The notes: generated by a model not told the origin, from the sequence alone. A DNA stretch of 9,672 bases from Filomicrobium sp. (GCA_030607105.1 JAUWFF010000021.1:1-9672), one strand, 5' to 3'. Positions 1 through 7,570 are shown, counted from the stretch's first letter. A program made the numbers and translations.

Positions 1-1410
1 AGGGAATCGACTTTGCCAATACCAGTAATTCCGATCCCATATCCAAAACGATCCGCCACCGGCAGCGCCCACCGTTTGAATTCTTCGCTCGTCCGCACGA
101 AACGGTGATCAGCGTGCCGCAGCTGTCCCGACTGAATTGCCATCAATCTTGGCATTGTACTCGCGATTTGGCGGCGTAATGATGACATGGTCTGATTGAG
201 CGAACTCTAACACCGCCCGCTCCAGAGCCTCCAGGCGATCAGCATTGAGAGCCTCGGTCACCTCGAGCAGCGCAGCCGCGTCATACTCTTCGATGCGTTG
301 GTCCCGGTAGGTCAACGCACCATGCCACAACTTAATGCACTCCTTCTATTGTTCCAGCAAACTCTCCAGTCTCAGTCGTCGCTTCGCGTTTTCGAGGCTG
401 GCCGTCGATACATCGATTCCTACAATCTCGTTGAACATTCGCTCCGCTAGCAACCGCGTTAAGAGCTTACCTGAGCCGCAGCCCAGATCGACAACCCGCC
501 TCGCACCAAGCTCCTAGAGGTTCTCCACAACCGTATCGAGCCGAAAATCGTGCATCCGGATGGTCCGTTCTAGACACTCTTAAGCAGCGTCTTTTGGACC
601 CTCCGTCAGCTCCCGGTCCGCCACCTGCACCACCGAAGACTCCGCTGCTTCTTCTTCGATGACATCTTCAATAGCCAATCGCATGAGCACCTCACGCGCC
701 CAAGACCGCTTGAAACGCAGATAGCGGTTGGCGATGAGTTCCTTTTCGGGATACTCAAGAAGCCAGCTCTCACCTTTTTCAATCAGCTTTTCCAACTCAT
801 GCGGGTCAACGAAGTAGTGCTTACGCTTATCAAGCACCGGAATGAGAACGTAGATGTGCGACAACAGATCCCTCAGCCACACCGTTCCAGACAAATTCGA
901 CGCCACGTAGGAGCTCTGATCCCAGCGCTCACCGAGATATCCAAGCTTGTAGTCGAGCGCGATAGGCTCCGTCACGAGGTCATACCCGAGCGGCTCGAAT
1001 AATCGCTAGACAAGACCCTCGGCACCTCGCACCGGCACCGGCAACACATGCGCACAAAGAGGGATCGGCGTACCGGCCAGTTCCTGCCGCTCCTTGGAGG
1101 ACCCCTCGAGTGCATTTCGCAGCGATTTTTCGACAACAACAGACAAGAATGACGAGGCCACTTACGGCCCGTCACTGACATACTGATCAAACAGCCGCCC
1201 CTGCGAGGATTTGTTCTTGCCGCGCACCAAGGCCACCGGATCGATATCAAGCAGCATTGCGAATCTTGCCCGATCCTCGCCCACCTCTGGGTAAAACATC
1301 ACCGCCCGTCCAAGCGACAAGTTCATCTCATGAACGCAATCCGGGTTCTTGAGCAGCTGAAAGCTAAGATGGGTTGCCGGCGAGAACGTAGTTGTAATGG
1401 TGAGCAGCAT
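1..1410 (-). pseudogene. hen1: Broken Hen1 (RNA 3'-terminal ribose 2'-O-methyltransferase), runs off left edge
   Basis: Bacterial Hen1 methylates the 2'-OH at the 3' end of a cleaved RNA while the partner Pnkp repairs it. From the ATG at 1408-1410 the frame starts MLLTITTTFSPATHLS, typical of the family, then VMFYPE, LLDIDPVALVRG, RLFEPLGY and LRDLLSHIYVLIPVLDKRKH of the N-terminal domain. The methyltransferase part has the SAM motif DLGCGSGKLL, then GIDVS, LTYRD and TPPNREYN. In-frame stops lie at 1162-1164 (TAA), 1006-1008 (TAG), 580-582 (TAA), 514-516 (TAG) and 346-348 (TAG), about codons 83, 135, 277, 299 and 355. Near 131-133 the frame shifts by one base; the shifted frame continues SGQLRHADHRF and on to position 1. 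The family's metal-binding Glu-x-x-Glu-His reads EVTEA here, so the His is lost. About 20 C-terminal residues, and pnkp if present, would lie left of the window. Identification is strong; a functional product is very unlikely. Confidence 0.88.
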
Positions 1411-1443
1411 ATTCGACCCGTCGAGGGGCAGTAACCGTTGGAT

Positions 1444-1474
1444 CGCAGCAGGTAAGACTGCCTGCCGCGCTGCG
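1444..1474 (-). other. Imperfect hairpin between glcF and hen1
   Basis: The 78-bp gap between the glcF stop and the hen1 start contains nested inverted repeats: inner arms CAGG (1449-1452) and CCTG (1461-1464), outer arms CGCAG (1444-1448) and CTGCG (1470-1474), with a five-base bulge. It could end or slow transcription leaving the glc operon, but no T-tract follows on the minus strand, so it is not a canonical intrinsic terminator. Confidence 0.25.
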
Positions 1475-1488
1475 CAAAACTGACTCTC

Positions 1489-2880
1489 TCAATTAGCTTT
1501 CTCACCCATATCCGTATCATAGAGGAAATCATCAGTTACGAAACGTTCCGGCTGCGGCACATCCGAAACAAAATCCTTGAGCTGCTCCAGCCCTCGTGGC
1601 ACCGGACCACCGTAAGCCCAGTCCATAAGCTCAACGGTGTGGGCAATGGGGATGTCGAGCTCCTTAGCCAGATGCGTGATACAGCCAATATTACCGGTCG
1701 CGACCAAGTCCGGCTTCGACTTGCGGATGTTTTCGATTTTTCGAACACGAAGGGTTGTCGCGATCTCTGATTGCAGGATGTTATAGACACCGGCTGAACC
1801 GCAGCAGATATGCCCCTCCGGCACATCGACCACGGTGTAACCGGCCTTGGTCAACAGCTCTTTTGGCTCTTCGGTGATGCCCTGTCCGTGCTGCATAGAG
1901 CAAGCCGAATGATAAGCCACCCTCAGCGATGAATATCTTTTCGGCGGACCCAAATCGCAATCGATCGTGAACTCGGTGATATCCTTGGTCAGATCACTGA
2001 TCCGTTGCGCCTTCTCCGCATATGCCTCGTCGTTCCGCAACATGTGCCCGTAATCCTTGACGGTCGTCCCGCACCCCGATGCGTTAATGATGATCGCGTC
2101 AACGGGTTCGCGTTTGATCTCCTTCCACCATGCATCGACGTTACGGCGAGCCTGGTCGAGGGCATCCTTCTCGCGTCCCATATGATGAACGAGAGCCCCA
2201 CAGCACCCCGCACCATTGGCGACGACGACATCCACGCCACGCCGCGCCAGAAGCCGGATGGTCGCGTCGTTGATATCTGGCCTAAGCACCTGCTGCGCAC
2301 ACCCCGCCAGCATGATCACGCGAGCCCTTCGATTCATCTCGGTCTCAGCAACGCCTGGACCCTCAAACCTCGGCATACCAGGGATCTTGTCGGGCGCGAG
2401 TTCGACCATCGCCGCCAGCGGATCAAGTTTGAGCCGACGCATCAGCGGTAGGAACGGGCGGCCGAGTGGCGCTGCCTTCAAAGCCAGCCGGAAGCGCTCG
2501 GGATAGGGCACCACCTTGGCCAAAAGCGAACGCACGAACCGCTCTGACAGCGGCCGTGTCCCGGTCTCCTTAATGTGGACACGCGCGATATCGACAAGGT
2601 GCATGTAGTCCACGCCGCCAGGGCAGGTTGTCATGCACGATAGGCACGATAGGCAGCGGTCAACGTGATGCTGAACTTCCGGCGATGCCGGGCGGTCGTT
2701 TTCCAGCATGTCTTTGATGAGATAGATCCGACCGCGCGGCGAATCCCGCTCATCCCCCAAGACCACGTAAGTCGAGCATACCGCGGTGCAAAGTCCGCAA
2801 TGCACGCAGCGCCGAAGGATCTTTTCCGCCTCTGCCAGATGCGGCTGCGCCAGTTGCTCCTGAGAGAAATTTGTCTGCAT
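1489..2880 (-). CDS. glcF: Glycolate oxidase iron-sulfur subunit GlcF
   Basis: Electron-transfer subunit of glycolate oxidase, carrying electrons from the flavin subunits GlcD/GlcE toward the membrane quinone pool. The 463-residue protein has two N-terminal ferredoxin-type clusters: CVHCGLCTAVC (Cys 25, 28, 31, 35) and CLSCLSCMTTC (Cys 76, 79, 82, 86). Two CCG domains follow (Cys194, CC226-227, Cys270; Cys327, CC359-360, Cys400), the standard GlcF/LutA/HdrB-like arrangement. I chose the ATG at 2880 (MQTNFSQEQL) because it matches the family N-terminus and has an AGG about seven bases upstream; a TTG at 2898 is possible but less likely. The gene lies 42 bp after glcE. After the usual family end near HTVELMDWA there is a tail of roughly 40 residues, acidic toward its end, which is longer than in E. 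coli GlcF. Stop is TGA. Confidence 0.95.
   Translation of the reverse strand: MQTNFSQEQLAQPHLAEAEKILRRCVHCGLCTAVCSTYVVLGDERDSPRGRIYLIKDMLENDRPASPEVQHHVDRCLSCLSCMTTCPGGVDYMHLVDIARVHIKETGTRPLSERFVRSLLAKVVPYPERFRLALKAAPLGRPFLPLMRRLKLDPLAAMVELAPDKIPGMPRFEGPGVAETEMNRRARVIMLAGCAQQVLRPDINDATIRLLARRGVDVVVANGAGCCGALVHHMGREKDALDQARRNVDAWWKEIKREPVDAIIINASGCGTTVKDYGHMLRNDEAYAEKAQRISDLTKDITEFTIDCDLGPPKRYSSLRVAYHSACSMQHGQGITEEPKELLTKAGYTVVDVPEGHICCGSAGVYNILQSEIATTLRVRKIENIRKSKPDLVATGNIGCITHLAKELDIPIAHTVELMDWAYGGPVPRGLEQLKDFVSDVPQPERFVTDDFLYDTDMGEKAN
2635..2652 (-). repeat. Exact 9-bp tandem duplication encoding CLSCLSC
   Basis: Two head-to-tail copies of GCACGATAG on the plus strand (2635-2643 and 2644-2652) lie inside glcF. 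On the coding strand they give TGC-CTA-TCG twice before a further TGC, so the second cluster motif reads CLSCLSC. The repeat unit equals the Cys-x-x spacing of the motif and keeps the frame. Confidence 0.8.
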
Positions 2881-2922
2881 CAAAGACCTACTTGGCAAAA
2901 GCCACCGCGCTTCGCGGACAGC

Positions 2923-4146
2923 TCAAATGTTAGCATACATGCGGCCAGGGTTGAGCATTCGCATCGGATCGAACACGCGTTTAAGCCCCCCCATCAGACG
3001 TTCAGCTAGCGGTGACTGCGGCTGGAAGACTTCGACAGCAGCACGCACGGATTGATCGGCCCTGATGAGCGTTGCATGACCGCCATGAACTGCAACGGCC
3101 CTGCGGACATCCGATGCCCCCGCATCCGCGCTCGCCGGGACCTCGATCCATATCAGCCCACCCGACCAGTCGTACATCACCTCGGCTGGCATATGGCGTC
3201 GAATGGAGGACACGACCCTAGGGCCCATCATCGGCGCCGTGGAGACCCGCCACAGACACGTCGCCTCGTCATAGGGCATCACCGATAGGTGCCTCAGCCC
3301 GTTCCAAAACTCCATTGAATTCATAGAACCGACGACGGTCGGATCCCCATAGACCTTGAGGGCCTCACGCATGGCCTCAGCCCGATAATCGACCGACTTC
3401 TCGAAATTTTCGATCCGCAGCGCCGTGATGGAATGGCCCTGATTGGCCAGGGACGACTGCTCCAGACGGCCGGCAACCGTCTTTGGCAAGTGCACGGTGC
3501 CCGAAACCTCGTAAGGCAATCGCATTGCTGAACACATAAGCTCAACGCCTATATCATCAGGCAGATCGTGATAAACCAGCGTCGCTGTCTTCTCTGGCGC
3601 AGGCAAAACCTTGAAGGTCACTTCCGTAAGAATGGCCAGCGTTCCCCAACTACCTGCTATCCCGCGACACAGATCATAACCGGTGACATTCTTCATCACC
3701 CGGCCACCAGCACGGAACACCTCGCCACGGCCGTTGACCCCTTCGATCCCCAAGAGATGGTCCCGCGCCGCGCCAATCGCGACACGCCGGCTGCCCGAAC
3801 TATTGCAGGCGAACACCGAGGCGATGGTCTGCGTCCCGCGAGCTCCTCCGCTGGTAGGGCCAAGGTCAGTTGGCTCGAAAGCTAGCATCTGATTGTTGCT
3901 GGCCAGCGCGGCCTCGATCTGCACGAGCGGCGTGCCCCCCTGCGCCGACATCACCAGCTCGGTCGGCTCATACATCCAGATGCCGTGCATTGAGGCTGTT
4001 GATAGGGTAGCCGCCGTCTGCATGGGCCGTCCGATACTGGACTTCGAACCCGACCCAATGATCTCAACGGGAACCTCCTTTTCGAGATAGGGAGCCAGCA
4101 TCGACTGCAGCTCCCAGGCCGTCGCCGCGCGCAAGATGTCGCTCAA
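2923..4146 (-). CDS. glcE: Glycolate oxidase FAD-binding subunit GlcE
   Basis: Second flavin-domain subunit of glycolate oxidase, required with GlcD and GlcF for activity. The 407-residue product has a PCMH-type FAD-binding domain: GSGSKSSIGRP at about residues 31-41, YEPTELVMSAQGGTPL at about 59-74, GGRVMKNVTGYDL at about 147-159, and the family end NPGRMY at about 399-404. These match E. coli GlcE closely in order and spacing. I chose a TTG start at 4144-4146 because a strong GGGAGG lies five bases upstream and the protein then begins near the family N-terminus. The open frame extends to 4230, but that would overlap glcD by 73 bases with no family similarity. The start lies 11 bases past the glcD stop, so translation is probably coupled. 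glcF follows after 42 bp. Stop is TGA. Confidence 0.93.
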   Translation of the reverse strand: MSDILRAATAWELQSMLAPYLEKEVPVEIIGSGSKSSIGRPMQTAATLSTASMHGIWMYEPTELVMSAQGGTPLVQIEAALASNNQMLAFEPTDLGPTSGGARGTQTIASVFACNSSGSRRVAIGAARDHLLGIEGVNGRGEVFRAGGRVMKNVTGYDLCRGIAGSWGTLAILTEVTFKVLPAPEKTATLVYHDLPDDIGVELMCSAMRLPYEVSGTVHLPKTVAGRLEQSSLANQGHSITALRIENFEKSVDYRAEAMREALKVYGDPTVVGSMNSMEFWNGLRHLSVMPYDEATCLWRVSTAPMMGPRVVSSIRRHMPAEVMYDWSGGLIWIEVPASADAGASDVRRAVAVHGGHATLIRADQSVRAAVEVFQPQSPLAERLMGGLKRVFDPMRMLNPGRMYANI

Positions 4147-4151
4147 GAATG

Positions 4152-4157
4152 CCTCCC
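4152..4157 (-). promoter_or_regulatory. Ribosome binding site of glcE, abutting the glcD stop
   Basis: On the minus strand the glcD stop TAA (4158-4160) is directly followed by GGGAGG, five bases, then TTG. This strong Shine-Dalgarno sequence is the main reason for the TTG start of glcE and suggests that ribosomes ending glcD restart on glcE. Confidence 0.75.
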
Positions 4158-5609
4158 TTACGCAGCGTTTGAAGTCCCGGCATCCACCGTAAGATGCAGC
4201 GGAAATACTTTGCCGGGATTGAGCAGCCACTCGGGATCGAACACGCTCTTGATCTGCATCTGCAGGGAAAGCTCCGTTTCGGAGAACTGCTTCAACATGA
4301 GATCACGTTTCTCAATGCCGACTCCGTGCTCGCCGGTAAGACAGCCACCGACTTCAACGCACAAAGACAATATTTCTGCCCCCGCCAATTCCGCGCGCTC
4401 AGCTGAGGTTGGGTCATTGGCATCATATAGAATTAGTGGATGCAGGTTGCCATCACCGGCATGAAAGATGTTCGCCACCCTGAGCTGATGCGCGGAGCAT
4501 ATATCGCTAATCCCCCGCAGCACCTCCGGCAGGCGTGACAATGGAATGGTACCGTCCATGCAATAGTAGTCAGAAATCCGGCCGATTGCCCCAAACGCCG
4601 ACTTACGACCCTTCCAGATCTTCGCGCTCTGGGTCGCCCCCGAGCTGACCTGGATCGTCGTCGGATTATAGGCAGCCGCGATACAGCTGATCTGCGCCAG
4701 ACGGTCGTTGATCTCCTCTTCGGAACCTTCCACTTCGACAATCAGCAGCGCTTCCGCATCCATCGGATAACCAGCCTTGGCGAAGCTCTCACAGACTTCG
4801 ATCGCTGGCCTGTCCATAAATTCGATGGCGACCGGGATGATGCCAGTCGCGATGATGGCCGAAACACAAGCCCCCGCTGCTTCACTCGAAGCAAAGCCCA
4901 GCAGCATCGGTCGCGCGCCTTCCGCCGCCCGCAGGATGCGCACCGTCGCTTCGGTTATGATGCCGAACTGGCCCTCCGAACCAATCATCAAGCCGAGCAA
5001 GTCATAACCCTCGGCATCAAGGTGCGGCCCACCAAGTTCCAGAATCTCTCCATCGATCAGTACAACCTTCGCGCCGAGCACGTTATTCGTGGTGACACCA
5101 TATTTAAGACAGTGGGCGCCGCCCGAGTTCATCGCCAGGTTGCCCGCCAGCGTACAGGCCAACTGACTGGATGGATCAGGCGCGTAAAAGAAGCCCTCCC
5201 CTGACACCGCATTGGAGATCGCCAGATTGGTAATCCCTGACTCAACGCGGGCAATGCGACTGTTGTAGTCAATCTCAAGGACCTTGTTCATCCGTGATAC
5301 GCCGACAACCACGGCATCCTCCAGGGGCAGCGCACCGCCGCATAGCGAAGTGCCCGCACCCCGGGCGACAACCTTGATCCTTTCACGGTGGCAATACCGC
5401 AGAACCTCGGCGACGAGGTCCGTCGTATCCGGCAGCACCACGGCAAGCGGCATCGCGCGGTAAGCTGTGAGACCGTCGGTTTCAAACGTCCGCCGCCCAT
5501 CTTCGTCGGCGATGACAGCCTCCTCGCCCGCAATCCGCTTCAAATCAGCAATAATGTCTTCACTGCGGTTCAAGGTCACTCTGTCGGGCTGTGGCATTTG
5601 CAATGTCAT
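4158..5609 (-). CDS. glcD: Glycolate oxidase FAD-linked subunit GlcD
   Basis: Catalytic flavoprotein subunit that oxidises glycolate to glyoxylate; relatives also accept D-lactate. The 483-residue protein has the PCMH FAD domain in its N-terminal half: RGAGTSLCGG at about residues 83-92, PDPSSQ at 144-149, NSGGAHCLKYG at 161-171 and GSEGQFGIITE at 210-220. The C-terminal FAD-oxidase domain has HAGDGNLHP at 383-391, GEHGVG at 426-431 and NPGK at 464-467. These are the GlcD/D-lactate dehydrogenase hallmarks. I chose the ATG at 5607-5609 (MTLQMPQPD) because GGAGGT lies eight bases upstream; the open frame to 5672 adds 21 residues without a family match. It is the first gene of glcDEF and diverges from a LysR gene. 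Its stop is TAA, unlike the TGA used by the other complete genes here. Glycolate is the likeliest substrate because glcE and glcF are present. Confidence 0.95.
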   Translation of the reverse strand: MTLQMPQPDRVTLNRSEDIIADLKRIAGEEAVIADEDGRRTFETDGLTAYRAMPLAVVLPDTTDLVAEVLRYCHRERIKVVARGAGTSLCGGALPLEDAVVVGVSRMNKVLEIDYNSRIARVESGITNLAISNAVSGEGFFYAPDPSSQLACTLAGNLAMNSGGAHCLKYGVTTNNVLGAKVVLIDGEILELGGPHLDAEGYDLLGLMIGSEGQFGIITEATVRILRAAEGARPMLLGFASSEAAGACVSAIIATGIIPVAIEFMDRPAIEVCESFAKAGYPMDAEALLIVEVEGSEEEINDRLAQISCIAAAYNPTTIQVSSGATQSAKIWKGRKSAFGAIGRISDYYCMDGTIPLSRLPEVLRGISDICSAHQLRVANIFHAGDGNLHPLILYDANDPTSAERAELAGAEILSLCVEVGGCLTGEHGVGIEKRDLMLKQFSETELSLQMQIKSVFDPEWLLNPGKVFPLHLTVDAGTSNAA

Positions 5610-5628
5610 CGGCGCAGACCTCCAGGCT

Positions 5629-5647
5629 AAGGGCAAAACTGGCCCTT
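5629..5647 (-). promoter_or_regulatory. Hairpin in the glcD leader just before the ribosome binding site
   Basis: AAGGGC (5629-5634) and GCCCTT (5642-5647) are perfect six-base arms around a seven-base loop. On the minus strand the hairpin ends five bases before the GGAGGT of glcD. It could influence translation initiation or mRNA stability; the role is inferred. Confidence 0.35.
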
Positions 5648-5659
5648 TCTTAATCCCTG

Positions 5660-5678
5660 CAACCGGACCCACCGGTTG
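5660..5678 (-). promoter_or_regulatory. GC-rich inverted repeat in the glcD leader
   Basis: CAACCGG (5660-5666) and CCGGTTG (5672-5678) form perfect seven-base arms with a five-base spacer, 51 bases upstream of the glcD start. It could be an operator or an mRNA hairpin. No T-tract follows on the minus strand, so it is not a typical terminator. Confidence 0.4.
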
Positions 5679-5750
5679 GCAAGACTATTCGGCGAGCACC
5701 CCGGATTTTCAACCAATCTGAACAACACATATGCTATTTAAGGATGGTCT

Positions 5751-5766
5751 CGGCAAATTTTTGCCG
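5751..5766. promoter_or_regulatory. 16-bp palindrome between glcD and the LysR gene, candidate operator
   Basis: CGGCAAATTTTTGCCG has perfect seven-base arms (CGGCAAA and TTTGCCG) around TT. It lies in the divergent intergenic region, 69 bases upstream of the LysR start and 142 bases upstream of glcD. LysR regulators usually bind dyad sites in such shared promoter regions, so this is a plausible binding site. I found no convincing -35/-10 pair on either strand, so promoter positions are not given. Confidence 0.4.
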
Positions 5767-5834
5767 GCGATGCGCGGAATGAGGGGAGGTGCGGCAGTAT
5801 GATGTTTGAAACTGCGAACCTGAGGGTGCTGAGA

Positions 5835-6757
5835 ATGACCGCCATAACCGATCTCGAAATCTTCGCGCGTGTCGCCCGCACTGGCAATATGTCAGCAGCG
5901 GGGCGTGAAATGAGTCTGTCTCCGGCGGTCGTTTCAAAGCGCATCAGTCTCCTGGAGGAACGTCTCGGTGCCCGCCTCTTCCAGCGGACCACACGCCAGT
6001 TGACGCTGACCGAAACCGGCGAAGGCTACTATAAGCGCGTTGTCGATATCATTTCTCTTTTTGAGGAGGCTGAGGACTTCGTTTCTCGGCGCAACACTAG
6101 TCCGCAAGGCCAGTTAAAGGTTGCAGCCCAACGTCCTTTGCCCGCCTCCACATCTCGCCGAATCTGCCTGAGTTTTTCGAACGTTACCCTGACATCGAGC
6201 TCGATTTCCAGCTCGACGATGATTTCGTTGACATCATCCGCGATGGCTTCGACTTAGCGATCCGTATTGGCGAACTGGCCGATTCCTCCCTCGTGGCGCG
6301 AAAGATCGCCACTGACGACCGCGTAATGTGCGCCTCACCAAAGTATCTGCAGGAAAACCCGGCACCAGAGACCCTCGCGGATCTGGAACGCCACAATTGC
6401 CTGCTGGCGGGGGCCCAGGATTGCTGGCACATGAAGGACAAAGACGGAAAGGAACATCAGGTCCGCGTTAATGGGAACATCCGCACGAACTCCGCCGAAT
6501 TTATCCGCGAAGCCTTGCTTCTTGGTCTAGGACTGGGGTTCCGCTCAACATGGGATATCGCTGCGGAACTTGAACGCGGCGACTTACAGATCGTCATGCC
6601 CGAATACACTGGCTCAAGTCACTTCGCGGTTCATGCGGTCTATCCGTGCCGCGAGTTTCTGCCCGCCAAGGTCCATGCTTTCATTAACTTCCTCAACGAG
6701 GTCTACGGACCCGAGCCCTATTGGAACAAGGGTCTTAAGCGACGAGCCTCCGGGTGA
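5835..6757 (+). pseudogene. LysR-family regulator split by a one-base deletion
   Basis: Transcription regulator with an N-terminal winged helix-turn-helix (LEIFARVARTGNMSAAGREM, then LSPAVVSKRISLLEERLGARLFQ up to about residue 50) and a LysR substrate-binding domain. The frame from the ATG at 5835 is normal to about residue 98 (LKVAA), then changes. Restoring one C in the CCC at 6127-6129 gives AAPTSFARLHISPNLPEF, the usual start of the effector domain, and the frame then runs to the TGA at 6755-6757. The repaired protein would be about 307 residues, normal for the family. The ATG at 5835 is preceded by GAGGG with suitable spacing; an upstream in-frame ATG at 5799 would add 12 residues. Divergence from glcD suggests it controlled glcDEF. 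The similarity looks closest to the DmlR/CrgA-like group (uncertain). A homopolymer sequencing error is a real alternative to true inactivation. Confidence 0.87.
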
Positions 6758-7012
6758 CGGAAGCCCGAGCCGCAAAAAGAAGCGCAACAGCCGATCTGAC
6801 GGCAAATCACCACCATCACTGCAGGCGGCGCCCTCCGCCGTGTAGGAGTGCGTTTGAGCACGACACTGCCCAATCCGACACAACGGTGTTGGGAGCCGCC
6901 GATGGCGCCCCTTTCCGTTAAACAAATTGACCAATATACCTAAAGTCACCCGCGTACTTGGCTGCATGTCTAATCAATGCGACAAATCGATTATCAGACC
7001 TGAAGGGCGTCC
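6758..7012. other. Intergenic region between the LysR gene and cytochrome c
   Basis: About 255 bp with no gene I can support. It has a short GC-rich hairpin, GGCGG (6824-6828) with CCGCC (6835-6839), and a second weak one, CCCAA (6869-6873) with TTGGG (6889-6893) plus an inner CAC/GTG. Neither has a following T-tract, so terminator function is weakly supported. TCTAAT at 6969-6974 resembles a -10 box about 40 bases before the cytochrome start, but I see no good -35. Confidence 0.4.
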
Positions 7013-7570
7013 ATGACCGACGGGAAATTAAAGTTGCAGCCTCAGTTCACTATCACAGCATTCGCAGCAGCGTTTTTCGTCCTCGCCGGGCTGCTGCCGG
7101 CTAGCGCTGTTTCGCCTTGGGTTCCGCTGCCGGTTCCCAAATCAATCGCAATCGACGATGCTATTGTCCCAGGCGACGCCCAAAGGGGCGAGCTTTTGTA
7201 CGGCAAGTGTAGCGCCTGTCACCATATAGGGTCCCCTACAAGCCACCGTGTCGGCCCCGATCTCGCAGGTATCCTGAACAGACCTGCCGCCGCCCATGAG
7301 GACTTCAACTACTCCAATGCTCTTCGGCAGGCCGCACGCGACGGCCTAGTCTGGACCAACGACTTCCTAGACAGCTACCTGCGGGCCCCCAACAAATTTA
7401 TGCCTCAAGGCAGCATGGCTTTCGTTGGCATTAAGGACCAGCAGGAACGCGACGACCTAATTGCTTATCTGGCATCCCGGGAGCCGCCTAAAAACGCACC
7501 GTGGCTTCTTTCAAGAAAGATTGTGAAGGCCACCATTCCATTGCCGGAGCAAAACCCGTTCGAGCGCTGA
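7013..7570 (+). CDS. Exported mono-heme class I cytochrome c (c2-like)
   Basis: Small periplasmic electron carrier. The 185-residue protein has a basic N-terminus, a hydrophobic stretch at about residues 14-30 and an ASA signal-peptidase site at 30-32, so export is expected. The heme is attached at CSACH (Cys66, Cys69, His70). The probable distal ligand is Met135 in the PQGSMAF segment. Between them are GPDLAGILNRPA, FNYSNAL and WTNDFLDSYLRAP, and RDDLIAYL follows; this is the cytochrome c2 / mitochondrial-type pattern. A C-terminal extension of about 30 residues follows the last helix. The ATG at 7013 is preceded by GAAGG at six bases. The gene stands alone on this strand, convergent with the DUF3422 gene 52 bp away. 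It may serve an oxidase or a dehydrogenase; a direct role with glycolate oxidase is not shown. Confidence 0.9.
   Translation: MTDGKLKLQPQFTITAFAAAFFVLAGLLPASAVSPWVPLPVPKSIAIDDAIVPGDAQRGELLYGKCSACHHIGSPTSHRVGPDLAGILNRPAAAHEDFNYSNALRQAARDGLVWTNDFLDSYLRAPNKFMPQGSMAFVGIKDQQERDDLIAYLASREPPKNAPWLLSRKIVKATIPLPEQNPFER

Noticed and set aside
1..1410. Genome-wide reassignment of TAA/TAG to Gln, with TGA as the only stop
   Set aside because: The other genes (about 2,400 codons) contain no in-frame TAA or TAG, and glcD ends at a TAA just where the family ends, so the extra stops are specific to hen1. The window does not exclude it absolutely, because a TGA follows the glcD TAA within a few codons.
2005..2451. 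148-codon plus-strand open frame inside glcF
   Set aside because: It is an antisense shadow of a clearly real gene, with no family features.
6824..6839. Intrinsic terminator after the LysR gene
   Set aside because: The stem is only five base pairs and no T-tract follows.
6570..6845. Open frame ending in a basic, Ser/Pro-rich tail past the LysR stop
   Set aside because: It is a different frame from the restored LysR reading frame, which has a normal family C-terminus and stops at 6755-6757.
6614..6967. 117-codon open frame on the minus strand over the LysR 3' end
   Set aside because: It mostly overlaps the LysR coding sequence antisense, has no recognisable motif and no convincing ribosome binding site.
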